Shown one piece after another: positions 1-6,808 of a stretch of DNA of 13,565 nucleotides; position 1 is the stretch's first letter; the number at the start of each line of letters is the position of its first letter. The DNA comes from Caryophanales bacterium UBA6769. GTDB lineage: Bacteria; Bacillota; Bacilli; Bacillales; UBA6769. The notes under the pieces were generated by a model that did no database searches, was not told the DNA's origin, and saw only the letters and a list, made by a program, of their open reading frames with translations. A program made the position numbers and the translations under genes. The DNA lies in assembly GCA_002453275.1 (NCBI GenBank), contig DKGN01000063.1, positions 1 through 13,565 on the forward strand. The letters run 5' to 3'.

Positions 1-53
1 TGTATGAAAACTAGTAGACCAAATATGATGATGATTGCAATTACACTGTTCAT
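1..53 (-). CDS. rasP: RasP/RseP site-2 intramembrane metalloprotease, N-terminal fragment
   Basis: Only the first 17 codons are inside the window; the gene runs off the left edge. The ATG at 53-51 is preceded by an in-frame TAA and by an AAGGTGG ribosome binding site 10 nt upstream, so the start is firm. The visible peptide begins MNSVIAIIIIFGLLVFI, a hydrophobic first membrane segment that resembles the N-terminus of B. subtilis RasP just before its HExxH zinc motif, which is not in view here. Members of this family cleave membrane-embedded anti-sigma factors and signal peptide remnants. The position directly after dxr, 38 nt downstream, matches the Bacillus order dxr-rasP-proS. The identification rests on synteny and a short peptide only. 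Confidence 0.8.
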   Translation of the reverse strand, partial: MNSVIAIIIIFGLLVFI

Positions 54-91
54 GATTGATTAACCACCTTTTAACCCATCGTCACACACAT

Positions 92-1240
92 TTACCTTAT
101 AAGGTCTTGAACATATTGACGTGTTTCACGGTCAACCTCTAGGATATGTTCAATTTCCGGATGTTCAGTTAACGAGTGTGTTTCTAACGCTTTCTCAACG
201 ATAGATTCAATTTCTAAAAATGAAATTCGCTTTGATAAAAATGCACCAACCGCCTCTTCATTGGCTGCATTTAAGACCGTAGTCATCGTTCCGCCAGCTT
301 TCCCTGCTTCATATGCCATATGTAAACAGCGGTAACGATTATAATCAACATCTGCAAAATGTAACGTGCCTATTTCACTTAAGTTTAACCTTTTTGTTTG
401 TGGGAGTTCAAGTCTATCAGGATAGGTTAATGCGTATTGAATTGGGATTTTCATGTCGGGCGCCCCAAGCTGAGCAATGACACTAGTATCTTCAAATTCA
501 ACCATAGAATGGATCACGCTTTCACGGTGGAGAATAACTTCAATTTTGTCATATGGGATTTGAAATAACCAATGAGCCTCAATCACCTCAAGTCCTTTGT
601 TCATCATCGTTGCCGAATCAATTGTGAGTTTTGCTCCCATCGACCAATTCGGGTGTGCGAGTGCTTCCTCCACCGTTACGTTCTTTATCTGCTCTCTCGT
701 CCGGTCACGAAAACTACCCCCAGAGGCCGTTAATACGATTTTAGAAAGTTGATTTTCTTGTTCGCCTAGTAAGCATTGAAAAATTGCTGAATGCTCACTG
801 TCAACAGGCAGAATTTGAACACTGTTGGCGTTGGCGGCTTCCATAACTATATGACCTGCGGTCACAAGCGTTTCTTTATTCGCTATTGCTATTGTTTTTG
901 ATTCAGCAATGGCGGCTAGCGTCGGTTGGAGACCTACACTCCCCACAACAGCATTTAACAACACATCGTAGTCAGGGTAAGTAGCGACTTCGACTAATCC
1001 TTCTTCCCCATGCACGACCTTCGTCCCCTGGGGAACTTTATGTATAAATTTATTTTTCATTTCTTTCGTCATGACTGAAACGATTTTTGGCTTGAACTCT
1101 TGGACGATTTTCTCGCCAAACGTTTCATTGTTTCCGATTGACATAGCCGTCAATTGAAATGATTCAGGGTATGTCCGAATCACATCTAATGTTTGCATGC
1201 CAATTGAACCTGTTGCTCCAAGCAAACAAATTCTTTTCAA
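92..1240 (-). CDS. dxr: 1-deoxy-D-xylulose 5-phosphate reductoisomerase (Dxr)
   Basis: Converts 1-deoxy-D-xylulose 5-phosphate to 2-C-methyl-D-erythritol 4-phosphate with NADPH and a divalent metal. It is the committed step of the cytosolic MEP pathway that feeds the adjacent UppS. The protein of 382 aa has the usual family length. Visible motifs are the N-terminal dinucleotide-binding loop GATGSIG (residues 8-14), the metal ligands D147, E149 and E218, the SGGSFRD loop, H196 in the HPNWSMG segment, and the MMNKGLE helix. The start is taken as TTG at 1240, giving MKRICLLGATGS, which lines up with the B. subtilis N-terminus. TAGGGAG lies 8 nt upstream. The longer GTG at 1249 would sit inside that ribosome binding site. 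It follows cdsA by 28 nt and is probably cotranscribed with uppS, cdsA and rasP. Confidence 0.96.
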   Translation of the reverse strand: MKRICLLGATGSIGMQTLDVIRTYPESFQLTAMSIGNNETFGEKIVQEFKPKIVSVMTKEMKNKFIHKVPQGTKVVHGEEGLVEVATYPDYDVLLNAVVGSVGLQPTLAAIAESKTIAIANKETLVTAGHIVMEAANANSVQILPVDSEHSAIFQCLLGEQENQLSKIVLTASGGSFRDRTREQIKNVTVEEALAHPNWSMGAKLTIDSATMMNKGLEVIEAHWLFQIPYDKIEVILHRESVIHSMVEFEDTSVIAQLGAPDMKIPIQYALTYPDRLELPQTKRLNLSEIGTLHFADVDYNRYRCLHMAYEAGKAGGTMTTVLNAANEEAVGAFLSKRISFLEIESIVEKALETHSLTEHPEIEHILEVDRETRQYVQDLIR

Positions 1241-1255
1241 AAAAAACACTCCCTA
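1241..1255 (-). promoter_or_regulatory. Ribosome binding site that fixes the dxr start
   Basis: TAGGGAG at 1255-1249 followed by an 8-nt spacer places translation initiation at the TTG at 1240-1238. The alternative GTG codon (1249-1247) shares its first base with the last base of this site, so it could not be initiated from it. Confidence 0.75.
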
Positions 1256-1268
1256 GCATTATGTATAA

Positions 1269-2054
1269 TCAAATAAGATGAAATAAATGCAAAATCGGTA
1301 ATACGAAGATGAGACTATCGAAACGATCTAATATTCCACCATGGCCTGGTAACAATTTCCCTGAATCTTTCACATCATAATGCCTTTTTAAAGCGGATGC
1401 AACGAGATCGCCTACTTGTCCGAAAATAGCAATGATGACAGCCACCATTATTGCGACAGGAATAGCAAATAAAGAATAGAAAAACTGAAAGATGATTGCG
1501 ATACAAACAGCCGATAAAATTCCGCCAATCGCACCCTCAATTGTTTTATTTGGACTAATTTCCGGCCACAGCTTACGCTTTCCAAACGCTCTGCCAATAA
1601 AGTATGCCCCACTGTCTGTCGCCCAAATAATTAACAGAATGAAGAAGAAAATCGGCAGTCCATCGTCCATCATTCGTGTAGCATTAAAAAAGTAAAATCC
1701 AAAGCCTGCGTATAATGCACCCATTAAAACGAAAGAAACCTCGTTAAAACTTATTCGATTTTTCGATATAACCGTAACAGCTAACAACAATAATAAACTA
1801 AATAACAAGGCATCAAGCTTACTATTAGTAAAAAGTTGTGTATACCAACTATTAGGCATAACAATTACAAATGTGAGCAAAAATGCAATGATTCCTAGTG
1901 GTGAAAAATTAGAAATTTTTTTCATTCCTAACAATTCTGAAGCTGCTATAAGCGCAAGTAATATAGCCAAAATTGTAAATGGAAGCCCACCGATTATAAC
2001 TAGAAACACGAGCGGTATCCCAGCAACAACTGCTGTTATAATTCGCTGTTTCAT
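1269..2054 (-). CDS. cdsA: Phosphatidate cytidylyltransferase (CDP-diacylglycerol synthase)
   Basis: Makes CDP-diacylglycerol from phosphatidic acid and CTP at the cytoplasmic membrane, the branch point for phosphatidylglycerol, cardiolipin and phosphatidylethanolamine. The protein of 261 aa is close to the B. subtilis length. It is highly hydrophobic, with about eight or nine candidate membrane segments. The family signature fills residues about 220-247, with SALKR, then VKD, then LLPGHGGILDRFDS. The conserved SPNKTIEG loop (residues 167-174) lies between membrane segments. The ATG at 2054 has a near-perfect AAGGAGG site a few bases upstream, placed at the uppS stop. The gap to uppS is 12 nt, so the two genes are almost certainly cotranscribed and possibly translationally coupled. 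Confidence 0.96.
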   Translation of the reverse strand: MKQRIITAVVAGIPLVFLVIIGGLPFTILAILLALIAASELLGMKKISNFSPLGIIAFLLTFVIVMPNSWYTQLFTNSKLDALLFSLLLLLAVTVISKNRISFNEVSFVLMGALYAGFGFYFFNATRMMDDGLPIFFFILLIIWATDSGAYFIGRAFGKRKLWPEISPNKTIEGAIGGILSAVCIAIIFQFFYSLFAIPVAIMVAVIIAIFGQVGDLVASALKRHYDVKDSGKLLPGHGGILDRFDSLIFVLPILHLFHLI

Positions 2055-2066
2055 ACTTACCTCCTT

Positions 2067-2840
2067 TTAATACCTAGACTGTACACCACCAAAGCGTCTA
2101 CCACGTAATTGATAATCTTTAATTGCGCGTTCAAGCTCTGCTTCTGTAAAATCAGGCCAATACGTATCTGTAAACCATAATTCAGTATAAGCCAACTGCC
2201 AAAGCATAAAGTTACTTAAGCGGATTTCTCCACTCGTTCGAATAAGCAAGTCTGGATCTTTTAGTTCCGGTCGAAAAAAATAAGTGGAGATAAGTTCATC
2301 ATTAATATCGTCAATCATCAATGAGCCTGTTTTAACGTCTTCAGCTATTTTTTGAATTGCATTTGATAATTCGTAACGACTACCATAATTCAAAGCAAAG
2401 TTTAAGATTAAGCCATTATTTTCCTTTGTCTGTTTAATAGCTGCTTCAACAGCCGCAACAGTATGATCAGGAAGATTATCCTTTTCGCCCATAATTCTTA
2501 CTTGAACATTTTCTTCGATGAGCTCTGGTAAGTAAGTTTTTAAGAAGCTTTCGGGTAATTTCATAAGAAAATCAACTTCGTTCTTAGGCCGCTTCCAATT
2601 TTCTGTAGAAAAAGCATATAGAGTTAAGACGGACACTCCAAGTTCGTTCGCCTTTTTAACAATTTTTTTTATCACTTTTGTACCTTCTCGGTGTCCTGCA
2701 ATTCTTGGCAAGCCTCTTCTTTTTGCCCACCGTCCGTTCCCATCCATAATGATCGCAATATGAGAAGGTATATTTGTTAAATCCAGAGGCGCATCATTTG
2801 ACTCTTGGTTATCCTTACGTCTAAAGAATCTCCCAAGCAT
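2067..2840 (-). CDS. uppS: Undecaprenyl diphosphate synthase (cis-prenyltransferase UppS)
   Basis: Adds eight isopentenyl units to farnesyl diphosphate in cis to give the C55 lipid carrier for peptidoglycan and teichoic acid precursors. The 257-aa protein is full length. The catalytic Asp33 lies in HIAIIMDGNGRWAK, followed by the RIAGHREG phosphate-binding segment. The middle has LTLYAFSTENWKRP, and the C-terminal region carries the DLLIRTSGEIRLSNFMLWQ block with substrate-binding Arg and Ser residues, then an RGRRFGG tail. The first 24 residues are a variable, charged extension. The ATG at 2840 follows GGAGG with a 7-nt spacer. It is separated from frr by a terminator, so it needs readthrough or its own promoter; I found no convincing promoter between 2841 and 2900. 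Confidence 0.96.
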   Translation of the reverse strand: MLGRFFRRKDNQESNDAPLDLTNIPSHIAIIMDGNGRWAKRRGLPRIAGHREGTKVIKKIVKKANELGVSVLTLYAFSTENWKRPKNEVDFLMKLPESFLKTYLPELIEENVQVRIMGEKDNLPDHTVAAVEAAIKQTKENNGLILNFALNYGSRYELSNAIQKIAEDVKTGSLMIDDINDELISTYFFRPELKDPDLLIRTSGEIRLSNFMLWQLAYTELWFTDTYWPDFTEAELERAIKDYQLRGRRFGGVQSRY

Positions 2841-2900
2841 TAAAAATCCTCCATTTGCTTGAAATGTCTGTCATTTCATTATTCCGTTTCCTCAATAGTG

Positions 2901-2928
2901 AAAAAAACCCCCTACTAATAAGAGGGTT
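2901..2928 (-). terminator. Intrinsic terminator after frr
   Basis: On the minus strand AACCCTC and GGGGGTT form a 7-bp stem (one G-T pair) around a 9-nt loop, followed directly by a run of seven T. It lies 36 nt past the frr stop and separates the rpsB-frr cluster from uppS-cdsA-dxr-rasP. Confidence 0.85.
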
Positions 2929-2964
2929 ACTTATTGATTTAATTCTATTTTAACTCTATTAAGA

Positions 2965-3522
2965 TTATACTTCCATGATTTCTTTTTCTTTTTCTGCGGC
3001 GACATTGTCGATTTCAGCAACATATTTATCAGTTAGTCCTTGAACATCGTCATTGAGTCTTCGAAGTTCATCTTCAGTAATTTCACCGTCTTTTTCACTT
3101 TTCTTCAATTCATCATTGATTTCTCGACGAATATTACGGATAACCACTTTATTATCTTCAGCATATTTTTTCACCAATCTAACGAGTTCAGTTCGGCGTT
3201 CTTCTGTCAGAGCAGGTATTGTTAATCGAATGACTTCGCCGTCGTTAGAAGGGGTTAATCCAAGATCTGATTTTAAAATTGCTTTCTCTATTTCTTCGAG
3301 TGCAGATTTATCATAAGGCTGAATGAGTAACATCCGAGCTTCTGGAACAGAAATTCCAGCAAGCTGATTTAATGGGGTTGGCGCTCCATAATAATCAATT
3401 TGAATTTTCTCCAAAAGTGATGGGTTAGCTCGTCCAGCTCTCAATGAAGCCAATTCCCTGCTTAAATTCGCGACAGATTTTTTCATACGACCTTCACCGT
3501 TTTTTAAAATTGCATTTGCCAT
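2965..3522 (-). CDS. frr: Ribosome recycling factor (RRF)
   Basis: Works with EF-G and IF3 to split the post-termination ribosome so its subunits can be reused; a cytosolic protein. The 185-aa length is exactly that of the family. Sequence hallmarks are RELASLRAGRANPSLLEKI (residues about 22-40, domain I helix), the YYGAPTPLNQLAGISVPEAR segment of domain II, the LTPSNDGEVIRLTIPALTEERR segment, and the closing helix ending EKEKEIMEV. The ATG at 3522 overlaps the pyrH stop by one base (TAATG) and has an AGGGGG site 8 nt upstream, so translation is probably coupled to pyrH. A terminator follows it. Confidence 0.97.
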   Translation of the reverse strand: MANAILKNGEGRMKKSVANLSRELASLRAGRANPSLLEKIQIDYYGAPTPLNQLAGISVPEARMLLIQPYDKSALEEIEKAILKSDLGLTPSNDGEVIRLTIPALTEERRTELVRLVKKYAEDNKVVIRNIRREINDELKKSEKDGEITEDELRRLNDDVQGLTDKYVAEIDNVAAEKEKEIMEV

Positions 3523-4247
3523 TAATTTTTCCCCCTAACTACTGTCCCAATTTCTTCACCTAAAACCGCTCGCTTTATATTGCCTTCCTCCATAATTGAA
3601 AATACAACAAGAGGTATATCATTATCCATACAGAGAGAGGATGCGGTTGAATCCATAACTGCAAGCCCCTTTTTAAGTACATCTAAATAAGATAGCTGTT
3701 CGAATTTAGTTGCTTTAGAGTCAATCGTCGGATCAGCACTGTAAATGCCATCTACATTATTTTTTGCCATTAAAATAACTTCTGCCTCGATTTCCGCAGC
3801 TCTTAGTGCAGCTGTTGTATCTGTCGAAAAATAGGGATTGCCTGTACCCGCAGCGAAAATGACCACTCGCTTTTTTTCGAGATGCCGAATGGCTCTTCTT
3901 CGAATATACGGTTCAGCCACTTGTCTCATTTCAATCGATGTTTGAACTCGCGTTTCTACATCGATGTTTTCTAAACTATCTTGCAAGGCTAATGAGTTCA
4001 TAACCGTTGCAAGCATCCCCATATAATCGGCATTCGCTCTATCCATTCCCATTTCACTACCGACTTTTCCTCGCCATATATTGCCACCACCAACGACGAC
4101 AGACACTTCGACTCCAAGTGCAACGATTTCTTTCACTTGAATGGCAATTGACCGTATAACACTTGGTTCAATTCCATACTGTTGTTCACCTGCCAGTGCT
4201 TCTCCACTAAGTTTTAATACAACGCGTTTGTATTTTGCCTCACTCAT
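3522..4247 (-). CDS. pyrH: UMP kinase (uridylate kinase)
   Basis: Phosphorylates UMP to UDP with ATP. In this family the enzyme is a hexamer of the amino-acid-kinase fold, typically activated by GTP and inhibited by UTP. The 241-aa protein is full length. The N-terminal VVLKLSGEAL strand-loop, the glycine-rich VVVGGGNIWRG nucleotide loop, the UMP-contacting MGMLATVMN helix and AAGTGNPYFSTDTTAALRA are all present. The start is taken as ATG at 4247 (MSEAKYKR), with GGAGG 5 nt upstream; the frame stays open for 17 more codons but those residues are not family-like and would include the ribosome binding site. It is cotranscribed with frr through a TAATG junction. The 170-nt gap upstream holds the tsf terminator. 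Confidence 0.96.
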   Translation of the reverse strand: MSEAKYKRVVLKLSGEALAGEQQYGIEPSVIRSIAIQVKEIVALGVEVSVVVGGGNIWRGKVGSEMGMDRANADYMGMLATVMNSLALQDSLENIDVETRVQTSIEMRQVAEPYIRRRAIRHLEKKRVVIFAAGTGNPYFSTDTTAALRAAEIEAEVILMAKNNVDGIYSADPTIDSKATKFEQLSYLDVLKKGLAVMDSTASSLCMDNDIPLVVFSIMEEGNIKRAVLGEEIGTVVRGKN

Positions 4248-4379
4248 AGTCTCCTCCAAAGGTATAAAGTGATACTTTCCGATTAGACACAACTTCAATA
4301 GTTGCTACGTATTAACCTTACATGATCACACTTCACGATGCTCGTTTTCTAAACATATGTAAAAAAATATTCACATTTT

Positions 4380-4406
4380 GAAAAAGAGGGAACACGACGT
4401 GTCCCC
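4380..4406 (-). terminator. Intrinsic terminator after tsf
   Basis: On the minus strand GGGACAC and GTGT-CCC pair over 7 bp with one bulged T and a 3-nt loop, followed by TCTTTTTC. It begins about 15 nt past the tsf stop. The rest of the tsf-pyrH gap (4248-4379) shows no clear promoter. The best candidate, TTGAAG and TATCAC at 18-nt spacing, is weak, so pyrH-frr may depend on readthrough. Confidence 0.75.
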
Positions 4407-4421
4407 TGAGCATTCTCGTAA

Positions 4422-5303
4422 TTACTTTTTCATTTGTGACATTACTTCTTCTGCAAAGTTTTCTTCACGACGTTCCATACCTTCGCCAACCTCGTAACGA
4501 ACAAATGACTTTACAGTTCCATTTTTAGACTTTAAAAACTTGTTCACTTTTTGATCAGAATCCTTTACAAATGGTTGATCTAGTAAACAGATTTCTTCAA
4601 AATATTTATTCAAGCGGCCTACAACCATCTTTTCGACAATATGTTCTGGCTTACCTTCATTTAGTGCTTGTTGTTTAAGGATTTCTTTTTCGCGCTCTAC
4701 TTCAGCTTCTGGAACGGCATTACGATCAAGGTATTTTGGATTTACAGCAGCAACGTGCATAGCAATGTCCCTTGCAGTTTCTTCATCTGCACCCTCAACG
4801 ACATCCAACACAGCAATGCGGCCTCCCATATGAAGGTATGCGCCAAACTCTTCATTGTCGGCTTTGTCAACAATTTCGAAGCGTCTTAGTGAAATTTTCT
4901 CACCAATTTTTGCGATTGCATCATTTAAATATTCCTCTAATGTTTGCGTATCATTGATTTTTTCTGCCAATGCGTTCTCAACTGATTCAGGCTTCTTAGT
5001 CAGAAGAAACTCTGCAATTTCTTTGATTAACTCTTTGAAGTTTTCATTTTTAGCTACGAAGTCTGTTTCAGAATTCACTTCTACAATTACGGCTGAGTTT
5101 CCGTTAACTTCAATCGATGCTAAGCCTTCGGCTGCAACACGATCCGCTTTTTTAGCTGCTTGAGCCATCCCTTTTTCGCGAAGCCAATCAATTGCTTTTT
5201 CCATATTGCCATCATTTTCAGTTAATGCTTTCTTACAGTCCATCATTCCAGCGCCCGTTTTCTCACGGAGTTCTTTTACCATTTGTGCAGTTACAGCTGC
5301 CAT
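4422..5303 (-). CDS. tsf: Translation elongation factor Ts
   Basis: Nucleotide exchange factor that removes GDP from EF-Tu so it can reload with GTP and aminoacyl-tRNA; cytosolic. The 293-aa length matches the Bacillus protein. The N-terminal UBA-like domain carries LREKTGAGMMDCKKAL (residues 12-27). The TDFVAKNE motif at 80-87, in the stretch EVNSETDFVAKN, provides the residues that disrupt the magnesium site of EF-Tu. The two core subdomains and the C-terminal helix follow without interruption. The ATG at 5303 has AGGAGG with a 7-nt spacer. It follows rpsB in the usual order, with an intrinsic terminator in the gap, so EF-Ts output probably depends on partial readthrough from the rpsB promoter. 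Confidence 0.97.
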   Translation of the reverse strand: MAAVTAQMVKELREKTGAGMMDCKKALTENDGNMEKAIDWLREKGMAQAAKKADRVAAEGLASIEVNGNSAVIVEVNSETDFVAKNENFKELIKEIAEFLLTKKPESVENALAEKINDTQTLEEYLNDAIAKIGEKISLRRFEIVDKADNEEFGAYLHMGGRIAVLDVVEGADEETARDIAMHVAAVNPKYLDRNAVPEAEVEREKEILKQQALNEGKPEHIVEKMVVGRLNKYFEEICLLDQPFVKDSDQKVNKFLKSKNGTVKSFVRYEVGEGMERREENFAEEVMSQMKK

Positions 5304-5330
5304 TGTTTTTCCTCCTAAAGTATCAATGTT

Positions 5331-5366
5331 AAAAAAAGGTGATAAGGGTACATCCCCTTTATCACC
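5331..5366 (-). terminator. Intrinsic terminator or attenuator between rpsB and tsf
   Basis: On the minus strand GGTGATAAAGGG pairs with CCCTTATCACC (11 bp, one bulged A, 6-nt loop) and is followed by seven T. The stem is the strongest in the window. No promoter was recognised between it and tsf, so it probably acts as a leaky terminator that lowers EF-Ts mRNA relative to S2 mRNA. Confidence 0.88.
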
Positions 5367-5418
5367 CTTTTCATCAATTGTTTATTTATCATTTACAAAA
5401 TCGAATTCATACAGTTTA

Positions 5419-6162
5419 TTATGCCGTTGTTGTTTCAGTATCTTCTTGTTGCTCTTCTTCCTCAACCTCGGCCGTTTCTTCACCTTGCTTCGCTTCGAGA
5501 ACTGCATCTGCCATTTTTCCAGTTAATAGTTTAACTGCGCGAATCGCATCATCATTTCCAGGAATGATATAGTCAATCTCATCTGGATCACAGTTCGTAT
5601 CAACGATAGCGACGATTGGAATACCTAGCTTCCTAGCTTCTGCAATTGCAATTCTTTCCTTGCGTGGATCAATTACAAACAGCGCGTCAGGAAGGTGTTT
5701 CATTTCTTTAATTCCACCTAAAAACTTCTCGAGTCGATCCATTTCTTTTTTCAGCAGAATCACTTCTTTTTTTGGTAACACATCAAACGTTCCGTCTTCT
5801 TCCATACGCTCAAGATCCTTTAAACGAGCAATACTATTTCGAATCGTTTTAAAGTTCGTTAACGTTCCGCCGAGCCAACGTTGGTTAATGTAATATTGAC
5901 CAGAACGTTCGGCTTCGAGCTTTACGGATTCCTGTGCTTGTTTTTTTGTTCCTACAAATAGAATGCTGCCACCATTTGCAGCAATGTCACGTACAAACTG
6001 AAATGCCTCTTCGACTTTTTTCACTGTTTTTTGCAGGTCAATAATGTAGATCCCGTTTCTTTCAGTGAAGATGTAAGGCTTCATTTTTGGGTTCCAGCGA
6101 CGTGTTTGGTGTCCAAAATGAACACCCGCTTCCAACAATTGTTTCATTGAAATAACTGCCAT
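5419..6162 (-). CDS. rpsB: 30S ribosomal protein S2
   Basis: Component of the small ribosomal subunit that sits between head and body and is needed for binding of S1-like proteins and mRNA. The 247-aa product has the typical length, with MKQLLEAGVHFGHQTRRWNP at the N-terminus, IDLQKTVKKVEEA, FVGTKKQAQE, YINQRWLGGTLTNF and PDALFVIDPRKE in the expected order. The C-terminus is a low-complexity acidic tail (Glu/Thr rich from about residue 228), common in Bacillus S2. The start is ATG at 6162, with AGGAGG and a 7-nt spacer. The open frame extends 30 codons upstream into the leader RNA, but those residues are not S2-like. Transcription starts from a dedicated promoter at 6277-6305. Confidence 0.97.
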   Translation of the reverse strand: MAVISMKQLLEAGVHFGHQTRRWNPKMKPYIFTERNGIYIIDLQKTVKKVEEAFQFVRDIAANGGSILFVGTKKQAQESVKLEAERSGQYYINQRWLGGTLTNFKTIRNSIARLKDLERMEEDGTFDVLPKKEVILLKKEMDRLEKFLGGIKEMKHLPDALFVIDPRKERIAIAEARKLGIPIVAIVDTNCDPDEIDYIIPGNDDAIRAVKLLTGKMADAVLEAKQGEETAEVEEEEQQEDTETTTA

Positions 6163-6270
6163 TGTACTTCCTCCTAATTGGTTTTTTCTCCTCCGCTTGC
6201 TTCGGCTTAAAAATGGACTACACACTGTGTAGACCCCCATTTTAATCGGCAAGCGTGTGTATTTAACACG
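6163..6270 (-). promoter_or_regulatory. Structured 5' leader of rpsB mRNA, candidate S2-responsive element
   Basis: The leader predicted from the promoter is about 108 nt and folds into nested helices. The outer stem CGCTTGC (6255-6249) pairs with GCAAGCG (6200-6194). A middle stem TTAAAATGG (6245-6237) pairs with CCATTTTTAA (6216-6207) with one bulge. An apical hairpin is formed by CTACAC (6232-6227) and GTGTAG (6223-6218). A smaller hairpin of GTGT and ACAC sits at the predicted 5' end (6269-6257) and shares bases with the outer stem, so the two may compete. A purine-rich GGAGGAG stretch at the foot of the outer stem and the true AGGAGG site at 6175-6170 lie just 3'. Feedback control by S2 is known in other bacteria; that it happens here is inferred from structure and position. 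Confidence 0.6.
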
Positions 6271-6276
6271 ACAGTA

Positions 6277-6305
6277 ACTATACCATATAGTGATAAAAGA
6301 GACAA
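6277..6305 (-). promoter_or_regulatory. SigA-type promoter for rpsB
   Basis: On the minus strand the -35 box is TTGTCT (6305-6300, 4 of 6 consensus), followed by a 17-nt spacer and the -10 box TATAGT (6282-6277, 5 of 6). TGG immediately before the -10 supplies an extended -10 element. The predicted transcription start is near 6270. The -35 begins only 13 nt past the swrB stop codon. Confidence 0.82.
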
Positions 6306-6318
6306 GAGAAAGTCATGC

Positions 6319-6762
6319 TTAACGGTGAAATTTCAACAATAATTCAATTTCCCCATGTCCTTTTGACAATTTTTTTGCAATTTCTTTTACATCATGACCT
6401 TCTCTATATAATCGTAGTGCTTTTGCTTCGAGTGATGGTTCATAGGCTTCTGTCTCTTCGTTTAATGGTTCGGGTGTAGCTATTTCTTCAGCAACAACCT
6501 CTGGAACATCGGTTTGTGGTGAAGTGTCCTCTCGTATCGGTTGATCAATTTCTTCCTGATGTTTCAGCATTTGTTCAAGAAAGCGCTCGTTATCTTCTTT
6601 CATTTCAAGGGAATAGAAAGCTAATACATCTTCTATCTCTTGTCTTTGTTTCTTAAGTTGTTCATAATCAAGCGTGTTTTTCATTTTTTTCATTATTAAA
6701 GCCAAAATTAAAAAAGTAATTAAATGTAATATGAGACTTACTGTTAATAAAAACAACAACAT
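6319..6762 (-). CDS. swrB: SwrB (YlxL)-like membrane protein promoting flagellar assembly
   Basis: In B. subtilis SwrB is a single-pass membrane protein that helps activate the flagellar export apparatus and supports swarming. This copy has one N-terminal membrane segment (about residues 1-23, LLFLLTVSLILHLITFLILAL), a charged coiled-coil-like stretch (about 28-70), a Glu/Pro-rich linker, and a C-terminal helix-turn-helix-like module, EAKALRLYREGHDVKEIAKK to LLLKF, which is the conserved DUF6115-type end. The start chosen is ATG at 6762 (147 aa), where AAGGTAG has a 9-nt spacer. An ATG at 6771 in the same frame adds three residues but abuts that site. Position right after sigD and before rpsB matches swrB in B. 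subtilis. No terminator follows it. Confidence 0.85.
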   Translation of the reverse strand: MLLFLLTVSLILHLITFLILALIMKKMKNTLDYEQLKKQRQEIEDVLAFYSLEMKEDNERFLEQMLKHQEEIDQPIREDTSPQTDVPEVVAEEIATPEPLNEETEAYEPSLEAKALRLYREGHDVKEIAKKLSKGHGEIELLLKFHR

Positions 6763-6781
6763 CTTAACCATCTACCTTATC

Positions 6782-6803
6782 TGAATCGCATGTAAACGAT
6801 TCA
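6782..6803 (-). repeat. Hairpin between sigD and swrB
   Basis: A perfect 7-bp inverted repeat, TGAATCG and CGATTCA, with an 8-nt loop. It lies 5 nt after the sigD stop and 9 nt before the first swrB start candidate, so it directly abuts the weak AAGGTAG ribosome binding site. No T run follows, so it is not an intrinsic terminator. It could couple swrB translation to sigD translation or affect mRNA stability, but this is inference. Confidence 0.5.
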
Positions 6804-6808
6804 TAATG

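Noticed and set aside
2841..2900. Possible ECF-type (GGAAAC) or SigA promoter before uppS
   Set aside because: GGAAAC is present, but no CGTC-like -10 lies at the right distance, and the AATAAT box has only a T run at the -35 position.
6163..6252. Thirty extra N-terminal codons of rpsB
   Set aside because: The residues are not S2-like and the stretch overlaps the structured leader; the ATG at 6162 has an ideal ribosome binding site and matches the family N-terminus.
6235..6265. SigD-like promoter (TAAA followed by GCCGATTA) in the rpsB leader
   Set aside because: The spacing between TAAA and GCCGAT is 11 nt instead of about 15, and the GCCGAT bases are part of the leader stem region; the SigA-type promoter just upstream explains transcription better.
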